Positions 53,581 through 62,730 of a DNA stretch of 64,000 nt are shown one piece after another. A program made the position numbers and the translations under genes. The DNA lies in contig NZ_CAJPPN010000001.1 in NCBI RefSeq assembly GCF_905372525.1, forward strand, positions 1 through 64,000. The letters are read 5' to 3'. Every line of letters starts with the position of its first letter. The stretch's first letter is position 1. The notes under the pieces are model-generated. The model worked only from the letters and a program-made list of their open reading frames with translations, had not been told where the DNA came from and ran no database searches. This DNA is from an uncultured Porphyromonas sp. (GTDB lineage Bacteria; Bacteroidota; Bacteroidia; Bacteroidales; Porphyromonadaceae).

Positions 53581-55758
53581 CTAGTTGGCTAGCTCGGAGA
53601 GGAACTTGATACGCACCAGACGCACCTCCTCCTCGGAGTAGTCGCTGCCTAGGCTAGAGAGTGCCTCATTGATATCGTCTGTCGTAGAGTTCTTGAAGTA
53701 CTCGTATATATCCTCGATACGATCCTCGTCTATGACCTCCTCGATGAAATAGTTGATATTGATCCGTGTCCCTGAGTAGACGATCGCCTCGACTTCGCTG
53801 ATCAGGACATCGAAGTCTAGTCCGAGGGCGATGGCTATGTCGTCGAGGGCGACCTTGCGGTCTATCTGCTGGATGATGCTCACCTTGAGCTTAGACTTGT
53901 TGGGGAGCGTCCTGACTCGCATGTCTGCGGGACGCTCGATGTCGTTCTCCTCCACATGTCGGCGGATCACCTCGAGGAACTTCTGTCCGTAGCGTGCAGC
54001 CTTGCCTGCTCCTACACCCGGGATATTCTGTAGCTCCTCCATGGTGATCGGGTAGAGGGTCGCCATGGCCTCCAGAGAGGTGTCTTGGAAGATCACATAG
54101 GGGGGGACTCCGTTCTGCTGTCCGACCTTCTTGCGAAGATCCTTCATGATGGAGTAGAGTACAGGGTCGGTAGACTCTCCTGCACCACCGCTCCCTACCG
54201 TGGGGGTACCCTCCTCGGCCTCTTCGTCGCTCTCGGTGATCTTGAAGCTCGTAGGCTTCTTCATATACTTCTTCCCGGCAGGGGTGATCTTCAGCAGGCC
54301 ATAGTTCTCTACATCCTTGGCTAGGTAGCCAGAGATGAGAGCTTGGCGGATAACGGTCGTCCAGACAGACTCCTCGGTATCCCGACCGACGCCGAAGCAG
54401 TCCAGCTCCTCGTGGTGAAACGACTCGACATCCGAGTTCGTATTCCCTAGGAGGATGGTCGTTACATAGTCGGCATTAAACTTCTCCTTGAGGGCACTGA
54501 CGACCTCTAGGAGATTTAGAAGTAATTCTTTAGCTTCCACTTTATTCTTAGGTACTAAACAATTATCACAACAGCCACAGTTCTCCCGCTCATAGCGCTC
54601 CCCAAAGTAGTTGAGGAGGAAGGAGCGCCTACAGAGTGTCGTCTCAGCATAGTCAGCCGTCTCTCTCAGTAGCACACGTGCTATCTCTTGGTCAGCGACA
54701 GACTTACCCTTGGTGAATCGCTCCATACGCTCTAGCTCATTGGGGTCATAGTATGCGATACAGACCCCCTCGCCTCCATCTCGTCCCGCTCGTCCTGTCT
54801 CCTGATAGTAGCCCTCTAGGCTCTTGGGCATATCATAGTGGATGACATAGCGCACATCGGGCTTGTCGATACCCATCCCAAAGGCGATGGTCGCCACGAT
54901 GACCTCCACACGCTCCTCGATGAATGCATCTTGGTTCTCCATGCGCTCCTTAGTCTCTAGCCCAGCATGATAGGGGAGGGCTTTGATTCCATTGGCTTGG
55001 AGCACCTGCGCAAAGGTCTCGACCTGTGTGCGGCGTATACAGTAGACGATGCCACTTTTCTTGGGATTGGCTAAGATATAACGCACGATCTCGCGATCTA
55101 TGTCTATCGTCTTGGGGCGTATCTGGTAGAGGAGGTTCGGACGGTTGAACGAGCTTTGGAATACAGCGGCTCGCTCTATCCCGAGGTTCTTCATGATGTC
55201 ATGTTGTACCTTCGGTGTGGCGGTCGCTGTGAGTGCCATGATGGGTCTCGTTGCGATCTCGGTGACGACACTACGTATACGTCGGTACTCAGGTCTGAAG
55301 TCATGACCCCACTCTGAGATACAATGTGCCTCGTCGACGGCATAGAAGGAGATGGGCACCTCCCGAAGGAGCTCCATATTCTCCGCCTTGTGCAGTGACT
55401 CGGGGGCGACATAGAGTAGCTTGGTCTTGCCCGAGCGCATGTCTTGCTTGACCTCCTCTAGCTTTGGGCGAGAGAGCGAAGAGTTCAGGAAGTGGGCTAC
55501 AGCATCCTCCTCGCAGAAGCCTCGGACGGCATCCACTTGGTTCTTCATCAGAGCGATGAGGGGAGAGATGATGACAGCCGTCCCGGGCATCAGTAGGGCA
55601 GGGAGCTGATAGCAAAGGCTCTTCCCTCCGCCCGTAGGCATTAGGACGAAGGTATCCCGACCAGCGAGGATCTGCTCTATGATCTCCCGCTGGTTCCCTT
55701 TGAATTGGTCAAATCCAAAGTACCTCTTTAGTGCCTTTGTTAGGTCTACAGCCTCCAT
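53581..55758 (-). CDS. recQ: ATP-dependent DNA helicase RecQ
   Basis: A 725-residue 3'-5' helicase. Walker A VLMPTGGGKSLCYQLPAL near residue 40, DEAHCISEWGHDFRPEYRR, motif VI QETGRAGRDGG, the zinc-binding ENCGCCDNCLVPK, a winged-helix region, and an HRDC domain (about 520-600, FQDTSLEAMATLYP). An open frame extends five codons with a TTG; the ATG at 55758 is preferred. It acts in recombination repair. It lies between the SurA-like gene and clpX on the same strand but with 128 bp before clpX. Confidence 0.96.
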   Translation of the reverse strand: MEAVDLTKALKRYFGFDQFKGNQREIIEQILAGRDTFVLMPTGGGKSLCYQLPALLMPGTAVIISPLIALMKNQVDAVRGFCEEDAVAHFLNSSLSRPKLEEVKQDMRSGKTKLLYVAPESLHKAENMELLREVPISFYAVDEAHCISEWGHDFRPEYRRIRSVVTEIATRPIMALTATATPKVQHDIMKNLGIERAAVFQSSFNRPNLLYQIRPKTIDIDREIVRYILANPKKSGIVYCIRRTQVETFAQVLQANGIKALPYHAGLETKERMENQDAFIEERVEVIVATIAFGMGIDKPDVRYVIHYDMPKSLEGYYQETGRAGRDGGEGVCIAYYDPNELERMERFTKGKSVADQEIARVLLRETADYAETTLCRRSFLLNYFGERYERENCGCCDNCLVPKNKVEAKELLLNLLEVVSALKEKFNADYVTTILLGNTNSDVESFHHEELDCFGVGRDTEESVWTTVIRQALISGYLAKDVENYGLLKITPAGKKYMKKPTSFKITESDEEAEEGTPTVGSGGAGESTDPVLYSIMKDLRKKVGQQNGVPPYVIFQDTSLEAMATLYPITMEELQNIPGVGAGKAARYGQKFLEVIRRHVEENDIERPADMRVRTLPNKSKLKVSIIQQIDRKVALDDIAIALGLDFDVLISEVEAIVYSGTRININYFIEEVIDEDRIEDIYEYFKNSTTDDINEALSSLGSDYSEEEVRLVRIKFLSELAN

Positions 55759-55886
55759 ATGCCTACTTACCAATCTGTGAGTCCCTTTTTACTCCTCTTG
55801 AGCGGTTGTCCTGTTACTAGTCGTTCTAATTAGGTATGAGGTGATATAGTGTTGATATAAATAGGTGTAGTGATCAGCTCTGTTTG

Positions 55887-57125
55887 CTAGGCCTCGATCC
55901 GCTCTGAGAGCCGAGCCTCTACGTAAGCTCGGTCGATAGTGAAGGTCTCTACCTTCTGTGAGGGGAGAGTGTACATAGCATCCATCATGACCTGCTCCAT
56001 GATGGAGCGTAGTCCACGTGCACCGAGCTTCTGCTCCATGGTCTTCTCTACGATAGCATCTAGGGCATCCTCGGTATAGGTGAGCTTGATATGATCCATC
56101 TCAAACATCTTGGTATACTGACGCACGAGCGCATTCTTAGGCTCCGTGAGGATCATGCGTAGCGTATCGCGGTGCAGTGGGCTGAGGTGTGTGATGATAG
56201 GTAGACGACCGATGATCTCGGGGATGAGCCCATAGCTCTTGAGGTCACGTGCATCTACGTACTTCATTAGTTCCTCCTCTGCCAGCTGAGCGTGCTTTGC
56301 TCCAGGGCTGTTGTAGCCCACGATACGGGTATTGAGGCGATGGGCTATCTTGCGCTCGATCCCATCGAAGGCACCAGCACAGATGAAGAGGATCTGCTGT
56401 GTATTGACCTCGATCATCTTCTGGTCGGGGTGCTTACGTCCTCCCTGAGGGGGGACGTTGACGATAGAGCCCTCTAGGAGCTTGAGGAGCCCCTGCTGTA
56501 CCCCCTCGCCACTGACATCTCTTGTGATCGAGGGATTATCGCCCTTACGAGCGATCTTGTCGATCTCGTCGATGAAGACGATCCCCCGCTCGGCCGCTGC
56601 GACATCGTAGTCGGCGACTTGCAGGAGGCGCGTCAGCAGACTCTCGATATCCTCCCCGACATACCCTGCTTGGGTGAGGACGGTCGCATCCACGATCGTG
56701 AAGGGTACCTTCAGTAGCCGTGCGATAGTCTTAGCCAGCAGTGTCTTGCCGGTTCCCGTGGGGCCTAGGAGTAGGATGTTGCTCTTCTCGATCTCGACAC
56801 CATCATCCGCCGTGGTCTGGCTCTGTAAGAGTCGCTTGTAGTGGTTGTAGACTGCTACTGAGAGGTAGCGCTTGGCTTCATCCTGCCCCACGACATAGCC
56901 ATCGAGATATTCCTTGATCTCCTGTGGCTTGGGGAGGGTATCTATTCCCTCTAGGGGAAGGTCGTGCTGATCCTGGGGGGCTTTCTCTGAGAGCTCCTCT
57001 AGTAGGTGATAGCCTCTGTAGATACAGGAGGTACAGATCTCGGCATCGAGCCCCTGGATGAGTGGCCCAGCCTCTTCCTCTGATTGTCCACAGAAGGCAC
57101 AGTGGCGCTTATACTTCTTTGCCAT
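55887..57125 (-). CDS. clpX: ATP-dependent Clp protease ATP-binding subunit ClpX
   Basis: A 412-residue AAA+ unfoldase. N-terminal zinc-binding domain with CAFCGQSEEEAG and CTSCI. Walker A LLLGPTGTGKTLLAKTIA, Walker B IVFIDEIDKIARK, pore loop YVGEDIE, and the ClpP-binding IGF-like segment (AGAFDGIERKIAHR region) with C-terminal GARGLRSIMEQVM. It delivers substrates to ClpP. Its ATG shares one base with the clpP stop, so the two are coupled. Confidence 0.97.
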   Translation of the reverse strand: MAKKYKRHCAFCGQSEEEAGPLIQGLDAEICTSCIYRGYHLLEELSEKAPQDQHDLPLEGIDTLPKPQEIKEYLDGYVVGQDEAKRYLSVAVYNHYKRLLQSQTTADDGVEIEKSNILLLGPTGTGKTLLAKTIARLLKVPFTIVDATVLTQAGYVGEDIESLLTRLLQVADYDVAAAERGIVFIDEIDKIARKGDNPSITRDVSGEGVQQGLLKLLEGSIVNVPPQGGRKHPDQKMIEVNTQQILFICAGAFDGIERKIAHRLNTRIVGYNSPGAKHAQLAEEELMKYVDARDLKSYGLIPEIIGRLPIITHLSPLHRDTLRMILTEPKNALVRQYTKMFEMDHIKLTYTEDALDAIVEKTMEQKLGARGLRSIMEQVMMDAMYTLPSQKVETFTIDRAYVEARLSERIEA

Positions 57126-57796
57126 TACTTCTCTACCTCTCGTATGAGTACCTTGTCGATCATGCCATAGTCCTTGGCTTCGTAGGCATTCATCCAGTAG
57201 TCTCGGTCGCTGTCACGCTCGATCGTCTCGAAGCTCTGACCAGAGTGGGTCGATAGGATGGTATTGAGCTCCTTCTTGACCTTGATGACCTCACGGGCTG
57301 CGATCTCCATATCGCTGGCCTGCCCCTGCATACCACCTAGTGGCTGGTGGATCATCACTCGGGAGTGGGGGAGGGCGAAGCGCTTCCCCTTGGTCCCTGC
57401 TACCAGCAGGATGGAGGCCATGGAGGCGGCTATCCCAGTGCATATGGTAGAGACGTCACAGCCGATATACTGCATCGTATCATAGATGCCATAGCCTGCG
57501 TATACGGCACCCCCAGGGGAGTTGATATAGATAGATATATCCTTGCCGGGCTCGCTGCTATCTAGGAAGAGGAGCTGAGCCTGGATGACATTAGCTGTAT
57601 AGTCATTGATCTGTGTCCCGAGGAAGATGATGCGATCCATCATCAGTCGGGAGAAGACATCCATCTGAGCGACGTTCATGGGGCGCTCCTCGATGATTGT
57701 AGGTGAGATATAGCTACTCTGCACCTGCATATAGTCCTCTAGGGCAAGGGTGTTCATCCCCAGATGACCTACAGCAAACTTCTTGAATTCGTTCAT
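57125..57796 (-). CDS. clpP: ATP-dependent Clp protease proteolytic subunit
   Basis: A 223-residue serine peptidase. The catalytic triad is visible: Ser in TGIAASMASILL, His in RVMIHQPLGGMQGQ, and Asp in ERDSDRDYWM. Substrate-binding INSPGGAVYAGYGIYD is intact. The N-terminus has an extension before the mature processing site, as is usual. It forms a two-gene operon with clpX. No trigger-factor gene lies upstream, unlike many Bacteroidetes. Confidence 0.97.
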   Translation of the reverse strand: MNEFKKFAVGHLGMNTLALEDYMQVQSSYISPTIIEERPMNVAQMDVFSRLMMDRIIFLGTQINDYTANVIQAQLLFLDSSEPGKDISIYINSPGGAVYAGYGIYDTMQYIGCDVSTICTGIAASMASILLVAGTKGKRFALPHSRVMIHQPLGGMQGQASDMEIAAREVIKVKKELNTILSTHSGQSFETIERDSDRDYWMNAYEAKDYGMIDKVLIREVEK

Positions 57797-57848
57797 TTCT
57801 ATTCTTGGGTGGTAAAGAGTCTCACACCATAAGGCGGACTCTTATAAA

Positions 57849-57856
57849 CAAAGGTA
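57849..57856 (-). promoter_or_regulatory. -7 element upstream of clpP
   Basis: TACCTTTG on the minus strand, 52 bp before the clpP start. No clear -33 TTG. Confidence 0.5.
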
Positions 57857-57966
57857 GAAATAATTCTGAATAGTGAAAACTTCACCACTCCCACTACTCT
57901 TCCTCCCCCTTGCCCCTATTTGGCCTCAATCAGTGTCTAGGCGAACCACTCGCATAAATAGAGAGG

Positions 57967-58012
57967 ACAAAGCCAACTAGTGACGATACCTAGGGATCGT
58001 AACCAGTTGGCT
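57967..58012. terminator. Hairpin between clpP and the S24 regulator
   Basis: Stem aaagccaact / agttggcttt with an inner acgat/atcgt. It lies 130 bp beyond the stop of the minus-strand S24 gene and is probably its terminator. Confidence 0.65.
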
Positions 58013-58139
58013 TTATGTCGTTCTCTGATGAGCTTCCACTCGGGCTTGAGCGAAGGACTCTATGATCGAGAGCCTTCGTCTACCATACAGACCCATCTTT
58101 GGTATTCTTTACCTAAGCTTTCATCTACCGAATGGAAGA

Positions 58140-58952
58140 TTACCATTGAGCTAGGTGTCGGTCGATGAGGCGCTCCACGTAGTAGAAGGCTCGCACTTTC
58201 TTTAGGTCTATTGAGAGGTCTTTGTAGGCGCTGTTGAGTGAGTGTAGGGAGATGGTTTCGTTCTTCTTGCTGTGCTTTATTAGTTGCTTGATTAGGATGC
58301 CCTCCTCTTCGATCACGATTACCACGTTTGGGTATCGGTTGTTTGTCAGCCCGAGCTTCCAGTCCTCTGGGAAGACTTCACGGCAAAGAAGCACATCACC
58401 TGCACATATTGAGGATAGTGTTCCGTCCGTCATACTGTCCCCCTTTACTCGGAAGAGCTTGTATCTATCGGAGACTTCACGCTCAAGGAAAACTTCCATA
58501 GAGTCGAACTCATCGTATATATCATCAGGGTCTTGTGAACTGTCTCTGTCGTATAGGAAGCCTTTCCCTGTGCCAGCTTTCGCTTCGATGGGGATAATGG
58601 GCAGTCGCAGGATGATGCGAGAGCCAGAGGTGTTCGTTTCTACCTCATTGGAGGCCCGTTGGGGCTTCTTCGGGGCTTCGTCCTGCGTCCCGTCTTTGAG
58701 TAGTGTCCCCTCGCCTCGTAGGAGATAGTCCTCGCTGAATGGTAAGTTAGAAGCCATACAGATGCGTGAAATCATAGATGAGGTCGTATATCGAGGATCG
58801 CCCTTGAGCATTCGTGATACATTGCCCTCGGTAGCCCCGATGAGGTTGGCAAGGTCTTTCTGCCTGTGGACAAGAGCCTTGCTCTGCAAATAGTGGTACA
58901 TTTCCTTGAACCTACCACCCACTGCAAGATTTGTTTCTACTTCTGCTTTCAT
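58140..58952 (-). CDS. XRE-family HTH, S24 peptidase-domain repressor (CI/LexA-like)
   Basis: About 270 residues from the ATG at 58952; the frame is open to an ATG 19 codons earlier (59009). An HTH (about 10-70: RQKDLANLIGATEGNVSRML) is followed by a linker and an S24 domain. Visible there: PIEAKAGTGKG, a possible Ala-Gly self-cleavage site, the catalytic Ser in FRVKGDSMTDGT, and the catalytic Lys in GILIKQLIKH. Such proteins are phage repressors or SOS-type regulators that cleave themselves with RecA filaments. No phage genes are adjacent, so it is either a domesticated repressor or a host stress regulator. Confidence 0.85.
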   Translation of the reverse strand: MKAEVETNLAVGGRFKEMYHYLQSKALVHRQKDLANLIGATEGNVSRMLKGDPRYTTSSMISRICMASNLPFSEDYLLRGEGTLLKDGTQDEAPKKPQRASNEVETNTSGSRIILRLPIIPIEAKAGTGKGFLYDRDSSQDPDDIYDEFDSMEVFLEREVSDRYKLFRVKGDSMTDGTLSSICAGDVLLCREVFPEDWKLGLTNNRYPNVVIVIEEEGILIKQLIKHSKKNETISLHSLNSAYKDLSIDLKKVRAFYYVERLIDRHLAQW

Positions 58953-59089
58953 ACCAGGAAATCTTTCTATGCCTTTGTAGTACCAATTCGCCCATCGGTA
59001 GGAAGCCATCTATACGTTGGCAAATTGAAATCTCAAATACCTCCCCTTGGTCTGGGCGAAGACCGAGGGGTAGTCCATTTTAGGAGAGT

Positions 59090-59390
59090 ATCAGCACTCA
59101 GCTATCGGTGTTAGACGAACGTTAAGGAATGCAGGTTGAACCCCTCGAAGTAACTGTGGGCCAATCCACCGAAAAGGAGTCCATAAAGGGGGAGCAGTGC
59201 GAAAAGTCAGATGCTCGGACAGCCCACCACTAGGTCGGAAAGCTGGTAGGTGCACTAGAGGGAGTGGAGAACCTCTGGTGCAGGTGACGGGGAGACTGAC
59301 AGGGCACTGTTGGGAACTCTCCTATACCATACCCCCGAAGCCATACGGACAGCTGGAAGAACAGCCCAGTTGTTTCTCCGTTTCCTTATC
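59090..59390 (+). ncRNA. Structured region resembling a group II intron domain I fragment
   Basis: Non-coding, with strong local pairing, for example gcactagagg/cctctggtgc (59253-59282). From memory it shares a string of short matches, in order, with the 5' part of Ll.LtrB-type group II introns: GTGTTA, TTAAGG, GCCAA-CC and ACCGAAAAG, with an AGCACTCAGCTAT stretch where the intron 5' end would fall. No reverse transcriptase and no domain V sequence are visible, so if real it is a 5' remnant. Alternative: an unrelated structured RNA. RNase P RNA, tmRNA and riboswitch cores were not matched. Confidence 0.35.
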
Positions 59391-59491
59391 TTAGCTTTGA
59401 AGGTTCGTATATCGTGGGTGTAAGCTGTGGTGTAAACAGATCATGCATATTGGGGATGTTTTTATGAGCTTTTCACTACTTCAAAGGGAAA

Positions 59492-59535
59492 TAAGCAGGC
59501 TATCAAGTTCACAAATGGAACTTTTAACCTGCTTA
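59492..59535 (-). terminator. Terminator after tRNA-Ile2
   Basis: Stem taagcagg...aagttc / gaactt...cctgctta with an ~8-nt loop, 20 bp past the tRNA 3' end on the minus strand. Confidence 0.7.
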
Positions 59536-59555
59536 TATTCACTTAGTTTCTATTG

Positions 59556-59629
59556 TGGTCCCACTTGGGCTTGAACCAAGGACTCCCTGATTATGAGTCA
59601 GGTGCTCTAACCGACTGAGCTATAGGACC
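59556..59629 (-). tRNA. tRNA with CAT anticodon, probably tRNA-Ile2 (lysidine-modified)
   Basis: A 74-nt cloverleaf on the minus strand: acceptor GGTCCTA/TGGGACC, anticodon stem CCTGA/TCAGG around CTCATAA giving anticodon CAT, T-arm CTTGG-TTCAAGC-CCAAG, discriminator A, no CCA. CAT fits elongator Met or Ile2. The C4-G69 and C5-G68 pairs, known TilS determinants in E. coli, are both present, which favours Ile2. A 1-bp T-G pair closes the acceptor. Confidence 0.85.
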
Positions 59630-59672
59630 AAAGGAGGTCACCTAGGGAGGTGATGCCCCTTCTTTTCGTGTG

Positions 59673-59703
59673 CAAAGATAGCGATAAAGCCCTTATGCAC
59701 CAA
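59673..59703 (-). promoter_or_regulatory. Promoter of the CAT-anticodon tRNA
   Basis: On the minus strand TTG (59701-59703), 20-bp spacer, TATCTTTG (59673-59680). Full Bacteroidetes match. Confidence 0.8.
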
Positions 59704-59724
59704 ACATCTTTCCGTGGATACCCC

Positions 59725-60624
59725 CTAGCTAAGGGCTGGACAGATCGAGTCTACGATCCCGTCGGCAAGCCCCTTGGTAGGTACGATGACCTCTGTAGAC
59801 TGGGTGATCTCAGCTACGGTGAGGAAGATGTCGGCTGCAGGTACGATGACCTCTGCACGGTCGGGCTTTAGGCGGAAGCGGAGCATACGCTCTTCGGGGG
59901 TATACTTCCTTAGTTCGTCGGCTACGGCTCGTAGACTAGTGATGGGGAGGTGATTGATGTTGGCACGCTCGGAGGGAGCTCCTAGCCGGAGGAGCTTATT
60001 GATGTTCCCCCCAGTCCCTACCAGCTGGATGTGCCCCTGATAGGTGTCCGTCAGCTCCTGTAGATAGTGACGGAAATCCTGACGCACCTCCTCCCTGACC
60101 CGACCACTGATCTGTCGGATCGTACCGATGTCGAAGGAGCGTGAGTCTATGAGGCGCTGTCCTCGGACGATATTGAGCTCTGTACTCCCCCCCCCGACGT
60201 CTACATAGAGGAAGGTATCCCCATCACGCCCCTCTAGGGAACGCATGAGATCAGCTGAGATCAGCTGAGCCTCCTCGCGGCCACCGATGATCTCGATACG
60301 TATGCCCGTCTTCTCCTCGATCTTCTCGACGAGCTCAAGTCCGTTCTCCGCATCGCGCATTGCCGAGGTGGCACAGGCTCTGAAGGCCTCCACCTCGTAG
60401 ATCTCCATGAGCTCCCGGTAGGCCTTCATGAGGCTGACGAGCTGTTTGCCTTTCTTCTTGGATATGCGCCCCTCGGTGAAGGCATCTTCCCCTAGGCGAA
60501 GGGGGACACGTACGAGCTGTACCTTGGAGAGGGGCTCGGTGCTCCCAGGCTCATTGAGGCACTTGACGAGTAGGCGTACGGCATTGGAGCCGATGTCGAT
60601 ACCTGCGTAGTGAGACTTAGCCAT
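59725..60624 (-). CDS. ppx: Ppx/GppA exopolyphosphatase-type phosphatase
   Basis: A 299-residue member of the actin-like Ppx/GppA family; shorter than E. coli Ppx (about 500), i.e. only the two ATPase-like domains. Seen: AGIDIGSNAVRLLVK, FRACATSAMRDAENG, FLYVDVGGGSTELNIV, and QLVGTGGNINKL. It hydrolyses polyphosphate or pppGpp. It overlaps ppk1 by 8 bp, so synthesis and degradation genes are coupled. The DVGGGS loop is encoded by a run of nine G residues. Confidence 0.93.
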   Translation of the reverse strand: MAKSHYAGIDIGSNAVRLLVKCLNEPGSTEPLSKVQLVRVPLRLGEDAFTEGRISKKKGKQLVSLMKAYRELMEIYEVEAFRACATSAMRDAENGLELVEKIEEKTGIRIEIIGGREEAQLISADLMRSLEGRDGDTFLYVDVGGGSTELNIVRGQRLIDSRSFDIGTIRQISGRVREEVRQDFRHYLQELTDTYQGHIQLVGTGGNINKLLRLGAPSERANINHLPITSLRAVADELRKYTPEERMLRFRLKPDRAEVIVPAADIFLTVAEITQSTEVIVPTKGLADGIVDSICPALS

Positions 60625-62692
60625 GCTGTTCCTTCTTATTTAGATAATAGTTGTAGATGACGTCTTGGGAGTTGAAGAGCTTCGTCCCTATCGGGTAGCG
60701 ATCCCGATAGGCATAGACCTCCCCATCGAGGGTATAGTAGCCCTGTTCCATATCAGAGAGTCCAGCCGAGACGATGAAGTCGAGCTCTCTCTGTATCTCG
60801 GGGTCATAGATTGGGGTCATGACCTCTATGCGTCGGTCGAGGTTGCGTGTCATCCAGTCAGTCGAGCCGATGAAGTAACGAGGCTGTCCTCCGTTGCCGA
60901 AGATATAGATACGGGAGTGCTCTAGGTAGCGTGAGATGATGGAGTTGATATACATCCCTTCGCTGAAGCCCTCCACGCCAGGCACTAGGGAGCAGTTACC
61001 CCTTAGACAGAGCTCCACACGTACCCCTGCTGTGCAGGCTTCGTAGAGCTTCTGCACCATCTTCTCATCCACGATATGGTTGATCTTCAGTCGGATGAAA
61101 GCCTCCTGTCCAGAGCGTGCTAGACGGATCTCTCTATTGATCATCGTGTAGAGAGGCTGACGCATATCGTTGGGAGCGACGAGGAGCTCCCTGAAGCGAA
61201 CGTTTAGGAAGGGACGCTCAATGAAATCAAAGACGTGCAAGACGTCTCGAGCGATCCCTTTGTGGGCTGTCATGAGCATGAGGTCTGTGTAGACCTTAGC
61301 CGTCCCCTCATGGAGGTTGCCCGACCCGATACAGGCGATGTCTCCCCTGCGGGTGGCTATGTAGACGAGCTTAGAGTGGATCTTGAGCTTTTCTGGGCCA
61401 AAGACGACGTTGATCCCAGAGTCCTGCATCTTCTTGCTCCAGCTGATATTGGACTGCTCGTCGAAGCGGGCAAGGATCTCGATGACCGCAGTCACCCGCT
61501 TACCATTCTGGGCGGCTGCCATCAGGGCCTTGATGACCTTGGAGCTCTGTGCTACTCGGTAGAGTGAGATACGGATCTCTGTGACCTCGGTGCTAATGGC
61601 GGCCTCCTGCAGTAGACGAAGGAAATGGTCAAAGCTCTGGTAGGGGAAGTGTACACAGCGGTCCCGCTCTAGGATCTCGTCGATAATGCTCTGTGTGTAG
61701 CGCTGGTCATCGACACCGAGAGGCTCGCGACGTGGGAAGCGAAGCCCCTTGCGTCCGCAGTCTGGCAGGGTCATTAGGTCACGCATATTGTGATAGCGTC
61801 CCCCGCCCACACGGGTATCCCGGTAGTTGAGCTCAGCCATATCGCTTAGGCGCTTGAGGACTACAGGGGGGATAGCTTCGTCGTAGACCACACGGACAGT
61901 CTCCCCTCGCTTGCGTCGCTTCACTCCCCGAGAGACCTTCTCTACGACGCTGGTGCGTAGGTCTTGATCGATCTCGAACTCGGCATCCCTCGTGAACTTG
62001 AATGTATATGCCTCGTAGCGTGCATACTGATCTCCGACGAAGAAATAGGGGAGACAGGCTCTCAGTACATCGTCTAGGAACATAAGGTAGCTCTCGCCCC
62101 CATGGTCTCTCAGACGAAAGAATCTACCGAGCTCCTTGGTGGGTACCTCTAGTAGGGCGACATCATGCATCTCCTCCGCCTCCTGCTCCTCGTGCCATAG
62201 GACGACAGCTAGGTAGAGGGACTCCTTGAGGTGTCGCTCGGGGCTAAAGGTAGGGCTGCTGATGAAGATCGGGGAGGTCGTCCCATTGATCTTCTCCATG
62301 AAGAAGGTGCGTACCTCCTGCCGCTGCTCCTCACTCAGCTCCTGCTCGTTGATGATATGGATATGTGCCTCAGCTAGGGAGTGCAGCAGAGACTCGAAGG
62401 TCTGCTCGAAGAGCTGGGAGTACTCTTGGTTGAGGCGCAGGATCGTGCGCAGTACATCCCGAGCCTTCTTACGCTCATCCTCCGAGGCCTCTATCGTGGC
62501 ATCAATGAGACGACGTAGCGAGGCTACCCGCACGCGGAAGAATTCGTCGAGGTTATTAGAGTATATACCCAGATAGTTGAACCGCTCCAGTAGGGGTAGG
62601 TCTTCACGCCGAGCCTCCAGCAGTATGCGCTTATTGAAGTACATCCAGCTCTCATCTCGCTCGATGTAGGGGAAGCGATGACTAGTTCTCAT
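60617..62692 (-). CDS. ppk1: Polyphosphate kinase 1
   Basis: A 691-residue enzyme making polyphosphate from ATP. N-terminal YIERDESWMYFNKRILLEA is diagnostic. The catalytic core shows SLYRVAQSSKVIKALMAAAQNGKRV, ILARFDEQSN and KIHSKLVYIATR with the autophosphorylated His. C-terminal RGNCSLVPGVEG and IFGNGGQPRYFIGSTDWM complete the PPK1 signature. Polyphosphate serves energy and stress storage. It lies 38 bp downstream of cdd and overlaps ppx. Confidence 0.96.
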   Translation of the reverse strand: MRTSHRFPYIERDESWMYFNKRILLEARREDLPLLERFNYLGIYSNNLDEFFRVRVASLRRLIDATIEASEDERKKARDVLRTILRLNQEYSQLFEQTFESLLHSLAEAHIHIINEQELSEEQRQEVRTFFMEKINGTTSPIFISSPTFSPERHLKESLYLAVVLWHEEQEAEEMHDVALLEVPTKELGRFFRLRDHGGESYLMFLDDVLRACLPYFFVGDQYARYEAYTFKFTRDAEFEIDQDLRTSVVEKVSRGVKRRKRGETVRVVYDEAIPPVVLKRLSDMAELNYRDTRVGGGRYHNMRDLMTLPDCGRKGLRFPRREPLGVDDQRYTQSIIDEILERDRCVHFPYQSFDHFLRLLQEAAISTEVTEIRISLYRVAQSSKVIKALMAAAQNGKRVTAVIEILARFDEQSNISWSKKMQDSGINVVFGPEKLKIHSKLVYIATRRGDIACIGSGNLHEGTAKVYTDLMLMTAHKGIARDVLHVFDFIERPFLNVRFRELLVAPNDMRQPLYTMINREIRLARSGQEAFIRLKINHIVDEKMVQKLYEACTAGVRVELCLRGNCSLVPGVEGFSEGMYINSIISRYLEHSRIYIFGNGGQPRYFIGSTDWMTRNLDRRIEVMTPIYDPEIQRELDFIVSAGLSDMEQGYYTLDGEVYAYRDRYPIGTKLFNSQDVIYNYYLNKKEQHG

Positions 62693-62730
62693 CCTTGAGG
62701 GCTATAATATATAATGGAGATAGAGAGGCA

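Noticed and set aside
59090..59390. RNase P RNA or tmRNA
   Set aside because: The GAGGAAAGTCC and ACAGAA cores of RNase P RNA and the tmRNA ends are absent.
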